A stretch of 64,000 bases of DNA from Parapedobacter indicus (lineage in GTDB: Bacteria; Bacteroidota; Bacteroidia; Sphingobacteriales; Sphingobacteriaceae). Location: assembly GCF_900113765.1 (NCBI RefSeq), contig NZ_FOQO01000013.1:1-64000 (forward strand). Reading direction: 5' to 3'. The position numbers and the translations under genes were made by a program. Shown in pieces: positions 46,138-55,635 of this stretch (position 1 is the first letter of the stretch; every line of letters starts with the position of its first letter). The notes beneath the pieces are model-generated. The model was not told where the DNA came from. It saw only the letters and a list, made by a program, of their open reading frames with translations, and did no database searches.

Positions 46138-46356
46138 TCATGATCTTTTTGCCTTGGCAGGCTTCCTTCCCACCACCCAATATGCAATACTGCCGAGCAG
46201 GGGAACAGCTAAAATCAATAGCCCCCAGATCAGCCGATGCGTGCCGGGTATCGCCATGTTCGTAGCCGCATGGAAGAGACTGTAAAACATGAATGCCAAA
46301 AACGGCAGTACGATGATAAGTTCCGTGGTTCCAAGGTTCAAAAAAAGTAAAGTCAT
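46138..46356 (-). CDS. PLDc_N-domain small membrane protein, copy A
   Basis: A 72-residue protein with two membrane helices (about residues 10-30 and 42-62) and the PLDc_N pattern (LFHAATNMAIPGTHRLIWGLLILAVPLLGSIAYWVVGRK). PLDc_N modules normally precede phospholipase D nucleases or are found alone in immunity-like small proteins; here it is alone. It is nearly identical to the protein at 61832-62050 (ends KRS versus TRK) because both lie in a duplicated block of about 540 bp. Confidence 0.75.
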   Translation of the reverse strand: MTLLFLNLGTTELIIVLPFLAFMFYSLFHAATNMAIPGTHRLIWGLLILAVPLLGSIAYWVVGRKPAKAKRS

Positions 46357-46690
46357 ATTTTTCTTCCTGTCTTGCTACTGCTTTTCTTCGTTAAAGTGCC
46401 GATATCCGGAATCCCGACAGACTTCCATCTGTGCTCTTTACCATGGGTAGGTCGCCATTTGGTTATATCGCAAAGGTACATTCCCGAAATCAAAAAGCAA
46501 CTATCTTTAGCAATCTATTTGCCATCTCCATACATATGCTCCATGTAGCACTTCGTTATTCTCTTCCGTCTTTTGATAAACATAGTTTATCTTTACATAT
46601 CGAAATAACCAATTATGAAAGTCAACTTGTTTTCCTTAGCCATCCTATCGCTATTCTTCACATTTCAAGCGTGCGATAAAGCCGAGCATT
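46149..46690. repeat. duplicated block, copy A (542 bp)
   Basis: Nearly identical to 61843-62376 and in the same orientation. Differences are a handful of single-base changes plus an 8-bp insertion (TCTTTACC, about 46436-46443). It covers the PLDc_N gene, the intergenic region and the first 25 codons of a lipoprotein gene, then ends abruptly. Copy A is the derived partial copy, because it cuts the lipoprotein gene while copy B carries it whole. Confidence 0.9.
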
Positions 46691-46746
46691 ACCGGAGAAT
46701 ACATAGCCATGTCCTTTTCCAAAACTCTTTCCTTTTAAAATTGTAA
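46615..46746 (+). pseudogene. truncated lipoprotein gene, copy of the gene at 62301
   Basis: The first 25 residues (MKVNLFSLAILSLFFTFQAC, then DKAEH) match the 124-residue lipoprotein at 62301-62675. After His25 the sequence diverges into 18 unrelated residues and a stop at 46744. It is a 5' fragment produced by the duplication and is unlikely to be functional, though the signal peptide and lipobox remain. Confidence 0.8.
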
Positions 46747-46824
46747 CTCATAATGACTGTTACAACGAGCTCCTATTTGCTTGTTCCCAGGGCGCACTGG
46801 GGCAACTATACGAATAGTTATCCA

Positions 46825-47538
46825 ATGCAAATGAAATCGCTCATACTCTCACTACTTGTTTTTTTGATCCTACAGCCGGTTGTCGCTCAACGTTATGACG
46901 CGCTACGTAATTCCATGGTACGCACCCAACTCGAAACACGCGGCATCAACCACTCCGCCACGCTTGAAGCCATGCGTAAGGTAGAGCGTCATTTGTTTGT
47001 CCCCGCCACATACCAAAAATACGCCTACGATGACGGACCGTTACCCATAGGTTATCATCAAACCATCTCGCAGCCTTACATCGTGGCCTACATGACGCAA
47101 TTACTGGCGCCCAAAGCCGGCGACCGCGTACTCGAAATCGGTACCGGATCCGGATATCAAGCAGCCATATTGGCCGAAATCGTCAAAGAGGTTTACACGA
47201 TCGAGATTGTCAACGAACTCGGCGAGCGAACAAAAAAATTGTTGGACAAGTTGGGTTATGACAATGTCCACGTCATCATCGGCGATGGTCATAAAGGACT
47301 CCACACAAAGGCTCCTTTCGATGCAATCATCGTTACCGCAGCCCCTGAAGAGATTCCTCAGCCGCTTATCGACCAACTGAAGGATGGCGGCAGAATGGTT
47401 ATCCCTGTCGGCCCCGAAGCATCAACACAAACCCTCATGTTAATAGAAAAACGAGATGGCGGGATCACCAAAACGAACTTAACCCCCGTCCGTTTCGTAC
47501 CCTTTACAAGAAAAAAAGAATCCGGAAGTAATCTATAG
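46825..47538 (+). CDS. pcm: protein-L-isoaspartate O-methyltransferase, exported form
   Basis: A 237-residue methyltransferase that uses S-adenosylmethionine to repair isoaspartyl residues. The SAM motif VLEIGTGSGYQAAIL and the family signatures RHLFVPATYQKYAYDDGPLPIGYHQTISQPYIVA and IIVTAAPEEIPQPLIDQL are present. The ATG at 46825 gives a clear signal peptide (MKSLILSLLVFLILQPVVAQ), so this copy acts in the periplasm. The longer frame from 46753 would bury the signal and is less likely. Confidence 0.9.
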   Translation: MQMKSLILSLLVFLILQPVVAQRYDALRNSMVRTQLETRGINHSATLEAMRKVERHLFVPATYQKYAYDDGPLPIGYHQTISQPYIVAYMTQLLAPKAGDRVLEIGTGSGYQAAILAEIVKEVYTIEIVNELGERTKKLLDKLGYDNVHVIIGDGHKGLHTKAPFDAIIVTAAPEEIPQPLIDQLKDGGRMVIPVGPEASTQTLMLIEKRDGGITKTNLTPVRFVPFTRKKESGSNL

Positions 47539-47632
47539 GGTCAAGTCTTTTTGGCATCCATTTTGGTTAAAATATAACGAGCGTTCTGATGAAATCACTT
47601 CACGCTGCCACAAAATTTATAATCATTACTAT

Positions 47633-48190
47633 ATGAAAACGATTCATCCAGTTTTAGTATTCATTTTGATTTTCGCCGCAGGCTTTTTAACTTCCTGCAA
47701 GAAAATCAAAGAAAATCTGAAAGCAGATTTTGACTATGAAGCAGAGGCTATTACCGTGACTATACCGGCGATACCGATTGCTGGCGAAGGCATTGAAGTG
47801 ACTCAGGAAGTAGCGATGGATCTGGATGCAATCATCCAGAAAAATGCCCCTTTGGTCAGTGCCAATAACGTCAGGGAGATTAATCTCACAGGTATTACAA
47901 TCGAACTGGCAGATGCAGACGAGGACAACAACCTCCAGAACCTGGAAACGATCCGGATGGCGGTCGGAGCCGATGGTGTTGAAGAGAAGGTTATAGCAGA
48001 GATCGCCAACAATCCGGATGTATACGAAACGGCGCTGTCTATTCCTGTAACAGACGGGGCGGTGGATCTGAAACCCTATATCATGAAGAAAAAGTTTGAC
48101 TATACACTACATGTCAAACCAAGGAGAGGTACGACCAAATCCTTAACCGTTACGGTTAAGACGTTTTACAGGTTCGTCGTTGGGGTGTAG
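47633..48190 (+). CDS. hypothetical lipoprotein, 185 aa
   Basis: A lipobox (FLTSC, Cys at about residue 22) after a clean signal peptide. The mature protein is acidic and strand-rich, with alternating Val/Ile and Asp/Glu residues (AITVTIPAIPIAGEGIEVTQEV, INLTGITIELADADEDN, LHVKPRRGTTKSLTVTVKTFYRF). This pattern suggests an immunoglobulin-like or other beta-sandwich surface lipoprotein. The family and function are unknown. It stands alone. Confidence 0.7.
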   Translation: MKTIHPVLVFILIFAAGFLTSCKKIKENLKADFDYEAEAITVTIPAIPIAGEGIEVTQEVAMDLDAIIQKNAPLVSANNVREINLTGITIELADADEDNNLQNLETIRMAVGADGVEEKVIAEIANNPDVYETALSIPVTDGAVDLKPYIMKKKFDYTLHVKPRRGTTKSLTVTVKTFYRFVVGV

Positions 48191-48208
48191 TGGTGGCATC
48201 TCCCCGCG

Positions 48209-48412
48209 CTATATCCCCAACAACCGGTCCACCTGTTCTATCGATTCCTTCACAGTGAGCGTATGCTCATGAAACCTCGGCGATACAAACGTGATTAAGG
48301 TATGCTCACCCTTGCGGTGATAGAATGCTACATTATCAAAATTCACCCGAACGGGTTCCTCCGCTTCCAATTTCGTCAATCTAAGTATAGTCGCCATAGG
48401 TTTACTCATCAT
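48209..48412 (-). CDS. small hypothetical protein, 62-67 aa
   Basis: A short soluble protein; Met6 (MATILRLTKLE, codon 48395-48397) is as good a start as Met1. The pattern of a hydrophobic strand, VNFDNVAFYHRKGEHTLITF, then LTVKESIEQVDRLL resembles the FlbD/LytTR-like one-domain layout, but the similarity is too short to name. It is divergent from the haem-uptake operon. Confidence 0.5.
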   Translation of the reverse strand: MMSKPMATILRLTKLEAEEPVRVNFDNVAFYHRKGEHTLITFVSPRFHEHTLTVKESIEQVDRLLGI

Positions 48413-48569
48413 TCAGCCAATCTGCTAATATAGACATTTCCGCTGGGTATTTTACCATCTTACTTCTGTGTCTCCCGCCTGATTATTATTGCATCATTGT
48501 TGCTTTTGTAAAATCTAATCTTTAATATTGCAACTTAATTGCATTCGTTTTACTTATTCTATACCTACT

Positions 48570-50717
48570 ATGTATACTTCACGTGTTGAATCTACGCGAG
48601 CCGGAGGTCTTTCCCGACTATCTACGCTGCTTATCATGGCCCTGTCTTACGGCTTTGCCGGGTTTTCCCAAGAGACCAAACGGCAGGATCCGTCTGAAAG
48701 TCCTTCTGTAGATACAGCTGCCCACGAGCCAGCCCGTAAACTATTTCTGGATGAGATCTCGATAACAGCATCGCCCCTCCCCAAGGAGTTGAGGCAGATC
48801 GCCTCCAGCGTGTCCATTTTGTCAAAAAGCGCCCCCGAACTACGGCAAATACAGTCCATCGACGAGGCATTGGCGTTCCTGCCCGGGGTGATGGTAGATC
48901 GCAGTCGCGGATTGACGACCACCGGCACGCACACCGGGGTCATCCTGCGGGGCACGGGCGCTGCTAATCGTACGTTGATCCTGAAAGACGGTGTGCCCAT
49001 CAACGATGCGTACACGGGCGGCGTATCCGAATGGAACAGTGTAACCGCCAACAGCATCGAGCGCATTGAGGTCGTTAGGGGCCCCGGATCGTCCATATAC
49101 GGTTCCAGTTCCATGGGAGGAACCATCAACCTGGTAACCCAGCTTCCGGCGGCGGAACCCGTGCTGAGCGCCGATTTCCGATACGGATCCATGAATACCT
49201 ACCAAGCGAGCGTAAAGCTGGGTAAACGGTTTGCCGAGCGCTGGGGCGCCATCGCATTCGCCGAGTACAAACAAACAGACGGGTACGCCTATTTGGCGGA
49301 CAACCTGTGGAACGATTACTTCCAAAAACCCAAGATGTCGCTTCTCAACGTGAATGCGAAGCTGACGTACGACTTAAGCAACGGTGCCACACTGGCGGCG
49401 ACGGCCGACATCAACCAGCAGGAGCCACGGTCGGGAACGACTACCCTTTACGATGACCGCACGCTTACGGGCAACTACCAATTGCGCTACCGTAACGTAC
49501 AGGCGGATTTTGCGCCAGACATCCTCGTCTATTATAACGTACAAAACCGGTCATCCCAGGCCTTAAGGTGGAACGAAAGCGCAAATACCTTCAACGATGT
49601 CAATTATAGCTCGCGGGTACCGCTGGATACCTACGGGATGATCGCCAAGGTAAGCCACCGGGTATGGAACAATGATATCACGCTTGGTGCCGACTTCCGG
49701 TTTACGGAGGTGGTATCCCGAAAGAACTATCCCAGTCAGGGCGATCAAAACTTCAGCGGTAGGCAGGACTTCATCTCGTTCTTCCTGAACGATGACGTAA
49801 GCCTTACCTCAAAACTGCATGCCAACCTGGGCTTGCGGTTCGACCACTGGTCAAACCGCAACGGACATTTCCTCGATACCCAATCGGGTGAGGCGGTGGT
49901 CATCGACTACGACAATGCAAGCTCTTCCATGCTGACCCCCAAGGTGGGGCTTACCTACGATCTGCTCCCCAACTTGCGGATACGCTCGGTATACGCCACC
50001 GGCTTCCGTGCGCCGGGCGCCTTCTACATGTATAACGCCGCACCACTCGGATCGTCTTTCCGCCTCGGAAATCCGGCCCTGAAACCGGAGCGCATGCGCT
50101 ATTCGATCGATTTCGGGGCGGATTTCCAGTTGGATGACAAGCTTGAACTTTCGGCCAGCATATACGGTTCGCAGTATAGCGACTTTCTCGCGGCCGTGCT
50201 AATCGATGCGGCGGATGTGCCCGATTACTTCGATCCCGGCAATCTTCCGGTCAGGCAGTACATCAACATCGGTTCAGTCAATCTCTGGGGCCTGGAAAGC
50301 TCGGCCAGGTACCGCCTATTTCCGTCCGTATCGGTACAGGCCAGCTATTTCCACAACCAATCCAAAATCGACAAATACGAAACGAATCCCGAATACGAAG
50401 GCAAGGAGATGAGCGACAATCCGCGCCACATCTACTCGGGGGCACTGATCTACGACAATCCCCGTATCGGGCACATCAGTTTATGGGGGCGGCATACCGG
50501 CTCGTTTTTCGGCGACTTGGAAAACACCGCTGAGAAGAAAATGGATGCTGTAAGCGTGTTCGACTTGAAGTTGGCGAAAAGGGTTGGCCCCATCGGCCTC
50601 AACTTCACCGTAAACAACCTGTTCGATAAGCTGTACTATGGCAGCTACACGTCGCCCACAAGCTATTACCACGCACCCGGCCGAACGCTCTTCCTGGGCA
50701 TCAACTATGAATTGTAA
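48570..50717 (+). CDS. TonB-dependent outer-membrane receptor, HmuR-like
   Basis: A 715-residue TonB-dependent receptor of the classic (non-SusC) type. The signal peptide lies near residues 18-34. The plug domain has FLDEISITASPLPKELRQIASSVSILSK, FLPGVMVDRSRGL, ILRGTGAANRTLILKDGVPINDAYTGG and IERIEVVRGPGSSIYGSSSMGGTINLVT. The barrel ends YHAPGRTLFLGINYEL. It starts at the ATG at 48570; the frame opens earlier only with a TTG. The next three genes make a HmuRSTUV-like set, so haem is the likely cargo; vitamin B12 is the alternative. Confidence 0.88.
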   Translation: MYTSRVESTRAGGLSRLSTLLIMALSYGFAGFSQETKRQDPSESPSVDTAAHEPARKLFLDEISITASPLPKELRQIASSVSILSKSAPELRQIQSIDEALAFLPGVMVDRSRGLTTTGTHTGVILRGTGAANRTLILKDGVPINDAYTGGVSEWNSVTANSIERIEVVRGPGSSIYGSSSMGGTINLVTQLPAAEPVLSADFRYGSMNTYQASVKLGKRFAERWGAIAFAEYKQTDGYAYLADNLWNDYFQKPKMSLLNVNAKLTYDLSNGATLAATADINQQEPRSGTTTLYDDRTLTGNYQLRYRNVQADFAPDILVYYNVQNRSSQALRWNESANTFNDVNYSSRVPLDTYGMIAKVSHRVWNNDITLGADFRFTEVVSRKNYPSQGDQNFSGRQDFISFFLNDDVSLTSKLHANLGLRFDHWSNRNGHFLDTQSGEAVVIDYDNASSSMLTPKVGLTYDLLPNLRIRSVYATGFRAPGAFYMYNAAPLGSSFRLGNPALKPERMRYSIDFGADFQLDDKLELSASIYGSQYSDFLAAVLIDAADVPDYFDPGNLPVRQYINIGSVNLWGLESSARYRLFPSVSVQASYFHNQSKIDKYETNPEYEGKEMSDNPRHIYSGALIYDNPRIGHISLWGRHTGSFFGDLENTAEKKMDAVSVFDLKLAKRVGPIGLNFTVNNLFDKLYYGSYTSPTSYYHAPGRTLFLGINYEL

Positions 50718-50732
50718 CGAATCGCAGAAAAC

Positions 50733-51329
50733 ATGATTGAATTTATCGAAGAACTGTTGTTCCAAATCGGAAACCTGCTGCATCTGCCGGTCTTTCTGGG
50801 GCTTTTGCTGATGGTCATATGGGTAGTCTGGTCAATGGGGGCCTTTGCCGCCGAGTGGCGGTCGCGTAAGAAACGGGGCCGGGTCGATGCGTTTCTGAAA
50901 ACGAACGAAACGGAAATCGCGCGGATCTTGGCACACGATGCGGCAGACATCAACCTCACCGAGTTGGTGCAGGCTTGGGAAAAAGCGGAAAACGCCAAGC
51001 TGGATCGGGTCCGGTTCCTAGTAAAAATAGCACCCTCGCTCGGATTGGTCGGCACACTCATCCCCATGGGTCAGTCGCTGTCGACCCTGTCAACCGGCGA
51101 TATGTCGGCCATGGCCAGCCATATGGTCACGGCCTTTACTGCCACGATCATCGGATTGGTCTGCGGCATCGTGGCTTACCTGATCTCCCTGAAGCGGGAG
51201 CAATGGCTATCAACGGACTTCCTGGCCTGCGAGGCTATTTTGGAGCGACGGCTGCGGACGGCAACCGCAAGGCCGGCAAGAAATGGACAACTAACGGTAG
51301 AACGAGATGAGATTGCTCAACAGAAATAA
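50733..51329 (+). CDS. MotA/TolQ/ExbB-family proton channel protein, HmuU-like
   Basis: A 198-residue inner-membrane protein with three hydrophobic segments (about residues 16-36, 95-115 and 128-150). It carries the ExbB-type signature VRFLVKIAPSLGLVGTLIPMGQSL in the second membrane region. Such proteins harvest proton-motive force. Lying 15 bp after the TonB receptor and overlapping the DUF2149 gene by 23 nt, it belongs to a dedicated energising pair for this operon. Confidence 0.85.
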   Translation: MIEFIEELLFQIGNLLHLPVFLGLLLMVIWVVWSMGAFAAEWRSRKKRGRVDAFLKTNETEIARILAHDAADINLTELVQAWEKAENAKLDRVRFLVKIAPSLGLVGTLIPMGQSLSTLSTGDMSAMASHMVTAFTATIIGLVCGIVAYLISLKREQWLSTDFLACEAILERRLRTATARPARNGQLTVERDEIAQQK

Positions 51330-51645
51330 GACGGGCAGCAGTCCCGTGCCACTGGAGGACCCCATCAGCGGGGTTGCCAATTTATTCGACATCAGCGTGG
51401 TGCTCATCGTGGCCATGATTGTGGCCCTCATGTCGGCGCTGAACGTGCTGGACCTGTTCAATCCGGAAACCGAACTGACATTGACCAAGAAAAACAAGGA
51501 TGGGCAAATGGAGATCATCAGCAAAAAAGGCAGGGAGGTGAAGGTGAAACGGATATCGCCCGAGCAGGCTGCGGGGCAGGGCGAACGCCTGGGTACGGCG
51601 TATCAGCTGGACGATGGGCAGGTTATCTACATTCCCGAAGAATAA
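51307..51645 (+). CDS. DUF2149 family protein, HmuV-like
   Basis: A 112-residue protein with one transmembrane helix (about residues 25-47, LFDISVVLIVAMIVALMSALNVL) preceded by DPISGVAN, and a periplasmic tail containing ITKKN/KGREVKVKRISPEQAAGQGERLGTAYQLDDG-type segments typical of DUF2149. In topology it resembles ExbD and regularly accompanies CobN/HmuS-like genes. It overlaps the MotA/TolQ/ExbB gene by 23 nt, and its stop codon abuts the ATG of the chelatase gene, so all three are translationally coupled. Confidence 0.82.
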   Translation: MRLLNRNKTGSSPVPLEDPISGVANLFDISVVLIVAMIVALMSALNVLDLFNPETELTLTKKNKDGQMEIISKKGREVKVKRISPEQAAGQGERLGTAYQLDDGQVIYIPEE

Positions 51646-54600
51646 ATGAGAAGCATCTGTATATGGTTATGCAGTCTCTGGCTGCTGCCCGTAGTGGCCC
51701 ACCAGCAGGAGAAACCCACGCGGATTGCCCTGCTCGTATCAGACAACTACAGCAAGCCAGTGGCCGATGCCATCGCCATCTTGGCGGGCGAACCGGGCTT
51801 CGGGGATCGTTTTGAGATCGTAACGGCACAGCATGGGCAAGCGGAGATCGCATCGGCGGCAATCGTAGTGTGTTATGTGCACACCGGACAGGTCGTGCAG
51901 CGGTTCGCCACGCAACTGGAGGAGGCCATGGCTGCCGGAGGTACGGTATATGCCGTGGGCACCACGCCCGAGGCGGCCAACTACAAAGCCATGGGCATGC
52001 GATTCGATGCGACAGTGGATGCATATTACGAGCATCCCAGTCCGGCTAATATCGCCGCCATGGTACAGTTTCTCTGCAATCGGCATGAAGGTACTTCGTT
52101 CAACCCGCCGGCACCCCAGGCGTTCCCGGACCATGCCATCGTTGACTGGCGCACAGGCGAGCTCTTCCAAGACTTCGAAACATTCCGGCAGGCGCATGCA
52201 ACAGAGTCGCCAGACGCCCCTTGGGTGGGCCTGTATGGGTTCCGGTACGAATTCGTTACCGAACAGGCCGACTACCTCAAGGCATATGCCCGGGGTCTTG
52301 CCGACGCCGGATTCAACGTGCTGCTGTTTTATGGCTTCCCCTTGGAAAAATCGATCCGCGATTTCTGCCTTGATGGCGATGGAAAGGCGCGGATAATGGT
52401 GCTGGTCAATTATTCCTCCCTCCCTGGAGGGGCTCCCGAAAAACTGGCGGAGGCGTTTACGCAGCTCGGCGTGCCCGTAATCAACGGGATAACCCTCTCG
52501 CAGCCCCTGGCCGAGTGGGAACGGTCGACCGTAGGGATTCCCGTGACCGATCGGATCCGGACGCTTGCCCGGCCCGAGATCATGGGCCAGGTGCAGCCCA
52601 CGGTCATGGCTACCCAAGAAACCGTAACGGATAGCCAGGGCATCCGCTACCAGCGGAAAACCGTACTGCCCGGACGGATAACCCACCTGGTAAACCGCGT
52701 AAAGGCTTGGACGGCCTTGCGTACCAAAGCGAATACCGATAAGAAAATCACGCTGATCTACTATAACGGGCACCCGGGAAAGCATAATATCGGTGCCAGC
52801 TACCTCAATGTATTGCCCAAGAGCATACATCGTATCGTGCATGCCCTAAAGCAAGCTGACTATAACCTGGGCCGTGAGGAGACGACCGAAGACTGGCTCC
52901 TCGAGCGGGTACTGTCGGGCGGGCGGAACATCGGCACCTGGGCACCCGGCGAGCTGGCGCGCCTGGTCCGCGAGGAGGACCCGGTAATGGTTCCCCTGGC
53001 CCAATACAAGGAATGGTTCGCAGGCCTGCACCCCCGCTTCCGGCAGGAGGTGGTGCGGAAATGGGGCGAGCCGGATTCGGCGCGGATCATGGTATGGACC
53101 GATGACCGCCAGCAACGCTTTTTCGTGCTGCCCCGGGTTGCCTTAGGCAACTTGCAGCTCATGCCCCAACCCGCCAGGGGCTGGGACGAAGACGAAGAAG
53201 CGCTGTTCCACGACGTGACCCTGCCGCCGCATCACCAATACATCGCGTTCTACCTGTACCTGCAGCAGCAACAGGCCGATGCGCTGATCCACCTAGGCAC
53301 CCATGGCACGCTGGAGTGGCTCTCCGGGCGCGAAGCCGGCCTTGACGACGCCGACGCGCCAGATGCGCTGCTGGGTTCGCTGATCAACATCTATCCGTAT
53401 ATCATGGACAACGTGGGCGAAGGAACGCAGGCCAAACGGCGGGGCGGGGCCATCATCATCGACCACTTGACGCCCCCCTTCAAGGAAGCCGGACTGCGCC
53501 CGGAGCTGCGCGAGCTGGCGGGTGCGATAAACGACTACAGCACCGCCGTGGAAAAAAGCCCCTTGCTGGCAGATGCGCACCTCAAAGCGATCAACCGCCT
53601 GGCGAGGAAGGCCAATATCCTGCGCGACCTGGACCTCTCCGCGGAGGTGCGGGCTGAGGACGTAGACCGGCTTGAACATTACCTGCAGGAGCTGAACGAG
53701 AAACAGACCCCCATGGGCATGCATACCTTTGGAGTTTCTCCCGATACGGAGAAAGCCCGCTCGACGGCCTTGGCGATGGCCAGCAGGCAAAAGGGGCTGT
53801 CGGCCGAAGAATCCGAAGCGCTGGCGGCTGAGTTCTACGAGCGCATCATGCGGAGCGGCGACGCCGAGATGCAGGCCCTGTTGGATGCGCTTGACGGTAA
53901 ATTCATCGCGCCCTCCCTCGGGAACGACCCAATCCGGAACCCCGATGCGTTGCCGACCGGCAAGAATTTCTACGCATTCGATGCTTCGCGGATGCCGACC
54001 GCAGAGATCTATGAGATGGGCCGTACGCTGGCCGACCAGTTGGTCAGCGACTTCGTGCAAAAGCATCAGAGCACTTATCCCGACAAGGTGGCTTTCAACC
54101 TATGGTCCGTAGAAACCATCCGGCATGAGGGGATTATGGAATCCCAGATTTTAAGCCTGCTGGGCGTGCGACCCACCTATGATGGCTTCGGAAAAGTAAA
54201 GGGCGTGGAGCTCATCCCGCGGGACAGCCTGGGCCGGCCACGCGTAGATGTAGTGGTCACCCCTTCGGGTCTGTATCGCGACATGTTCCCGCAGGTAATG
54301 AATCTGCTAGACCAGGCCGTAACGCTAGCCTACCAAGCCCCGGAACCGGACAATGTCATCCGGCTGCACGTCGATTCGACGGTCCGCCAGCTGGACAGCC
54401 TCGGCGTGGACGACCCCGAGCTGCGCAGCCGGCTGGCCTTGGTGCGGCTGTTCGGCACCGCCAGTGGCACCTATGGCATCGGTGTGGACAACGCCGTGCA
54501 GGCGTCTGATCAGTGGGAGGATAGCCGCGAGATCGCGGATGTTTACTTCAACCGATCGGGGCACCTGTATGGACAGGGATTCTGGGGGGCCAACGACAGC

Positions 54601-55617
54601 ACCGTCAGCGAGATGACGGGTAAAGACCTAGCCCTTTCCCTATTCCGGCAGACGCTCTCGGGCACCAAGGCGGTGGTGCATAGCCGGTCTACCAATGTGT
54701 ATGGCGTGCTCGACAACGACGACTTCTTCCAATATCTCGGCGGGATGACGCTGGCGATAAAAACGCTGGATGGCACAGAACCCGATGTGGTGGTGAGCAA
54801 CCTGACCGATCCGGCCGCCACGCGCCAAGAATCCCTCGATCGGTTCATCGGCAGGGAAATGAACACGCGGTACCTCAACCCCACCTGGATCACGAACATG
54901 CTGGACGAGGGGTATGCCGGGGCGAGGATGGTGGGGCAAATCACGGACAATATGTGGGGCTGGCAGGCCACGACAGACCAAGCCATCAGGGCCGAAGACT
55001 GGCAGGAATGGCACGATGTGTATGTGGCCGACAAATATGCGCTGGACATCAGGCAGCGCTTCGAAGACGCAGACAACGTGTATGCCTATCAGGGAATGCT
55101 CGCCCGGATGTTGGAGGTAGTGCGCAAAGACTATTGGACACCGGATGAGGCTACCTTGAACAGCCTGACATCGGCTTACCTGGAGACCGTGGAGGCCACA
55201 GGTCTCTCCTGTTCAGATCAGGTATGCGGCAACGAGCAGCTACTTTCCTTTGTCGAGCAGCGGACGGCGGGCACGGACGGTCAAGCGGCACTCCGCTCGC
55301 TCCACCGACAGCTCGGGCAGATACAAGGCGCCGAGACCGCCGCACCGAAAAGTGCGACACAAATGGCGAAGGCCCAGACACCGGAGACAGGCGGGCAGCA
55401 CCGTCAGCCCACTAAGTCTGAGACGCGGGCGGCCAAGCCAAAAGCGACAGCACCCCAAACCGTGCCGCCAGTAAGGCACGGATACAAAATGGAAGAGGAG
55501 AACTTGTTCTCAACCGCCGAAAGCCAGCCCATGGACGGTGAAGCAGACTGGAGTACGATCATCATACTGCTTGCGGTGTTTGCGCTCGGATTCTTGCTGA
55601 AACGGGAACGGAGTTGA
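51646..55617 (+). CDS. CobN/magnesium chelatase-family protein, membrane-anchored, HmuS-like
   Basis: A 1323-residue protein of the CobN/ChlH chelatase family. The core is intact: FYLYLQQQQADALIHLGTHG, LEWLSGREAGL, GSLINIYPYIMDNVGEGTQAKRRGGA, and later DVVVTPSGLYRDMFPQVMNL and VYFNRSGHLYGQGFWG. Unlike cytoplasmic CobN it has a signal peptide (residues 1-18) and one C-terminal membrane helix (about 1302-1318, IIILLAVFALGFLL, then KRERS), so it is periplasmic and tethered. HmuS proteins of this shape remove iron from haem in Bacteroidota. No cobalamin-biosynthesis genes are nearby, which favours haem over cobalt chelation. Confidence 0.88.
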   Translation: MRSICIWLCSLWLLPVVAHQQEKPTRIALLVSDNYSKPVADAIAILAGEPGFGDRFEIVTAQHGQAEIASAAIVVCYVHTGQVVQRFATQLEEAMAAGGTVYAVGTTPEAANYKAMGMRFDATVDAYYEHPSPANIAAMVQFLCNRHEGTSFNPPAPQAFPDHAIVDWRTGELFQDFETFRQAHATESPDAPWVGLYGFRYEFVTEQADYLKAYARGLADAGFNVLLFYGFPLEKSIRDFCLDGDGKARIMVLVNYSSLPGGAPEKLAEAFTQLGVPVINGITLSQPLAEWERSTVGIPVTDRIRTLARPEIMGQVQPTVMATQETVTDSQGIRYQRKTVLPGRITHLVNRVKAWTALRTKANTDKKITLIYYNGHPGKHNIGASYLNVLPKSIHRIVHALKQADYNLGREETTEDWLLERVLSGGRNIGTWAPGELARLVREEDPVMVPLAQYKEWFAGLHPRFRQEVVRKWGEPDSARIMVWTDDRQQRFFVLPRVALGNLQLMPQPARGWDEDEEALFHDVTLPPHHQYIAFYLYLQQQQADALIHLGTHGTLEWLSGREAGLDDADAPDALLGSLINIYPYIMDNVGEGTQAKRRGGAIIIDHLTPPFKEAGLRPELRELAGAINDYSTAVEKSPLLADAHLKAINRLARKANILRDLDLSAEVRAEDVDRLEHYLQELNEKQTPMGMHTFGVSPDTEKARSTALAMASRQKGLSAEESEALAAEFYERIMRSGDAEMQALLDALDGKFIAPSLGNDPIRNPDALPTGKNFYAFDASRMPTAEIYEMGRTLADQLVSDFVQKHQSTYPDKVAFNLWSVETIRHEGIMESQILSLLGVRPTYDGFGKVKGVELIPRDSLGRPRVDVVVTPSGLYRDMFPQVMNLLDQAVTLAYQAPEPDNVIRLHVDSTVRQLDSLGVDDPELRSRLALVRLFGTASGTYGIGVDNAVQASDQWEDSREIADVYFNRSGHLYGQGFWGANDSTVSEMTGKDLALSLFRQTLSGTKAVVHSRSTNVYGVLDNDDFFQYLGGMTLAIKTLDGTEPDVVVSNLTDPAATRQESLDRFIGREMNTRYLNPTWITNMLDEGYAGARMVGQITDNMWGWQATTDQAIRAEDWQEWHDVYVADKYALDIRQRFEDADNVYAYQGMLARMLEVVRKDYWTPDEATLNSLTSAYLETVEATGLSCSDQVCGNEQLLSFVEQRTAGTDGQAALRSLHRQLGQIQGAETAAPKSATQMAKAQTPETGGQHRQPTKSETRAAKPKATAPQTVPPVRHGYKMEEENLFSTAESQPMDGEADWSTIIILLAVFALGFLLKRERS

Positions 55618-55635
55618 AGCCGAAAAGGTTCTGCA

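Noticed and set aside
46149..46690. insertion sequence
   Set aside because: The duplicated block has no transposase, no terminal inverted repeats and no target-site duplication; it is better described as a segmental duplication.
53293..54066. 257-residue minus frame inside the chelatase gene
   Set aside because: Antisense to the intact CobN-like protein whose motifs are continuous; caused by GC-rich codon use.
51646..55617. cobaltochelatase CobN of vitamin B12 synthesis
   Set aside because: The signal peptide, C-terminal membrane anchor and the TonB receptor/ExbB/DUF2149 context fit a HmuS-like periplasmic protein better, and no cob genes are nearby.
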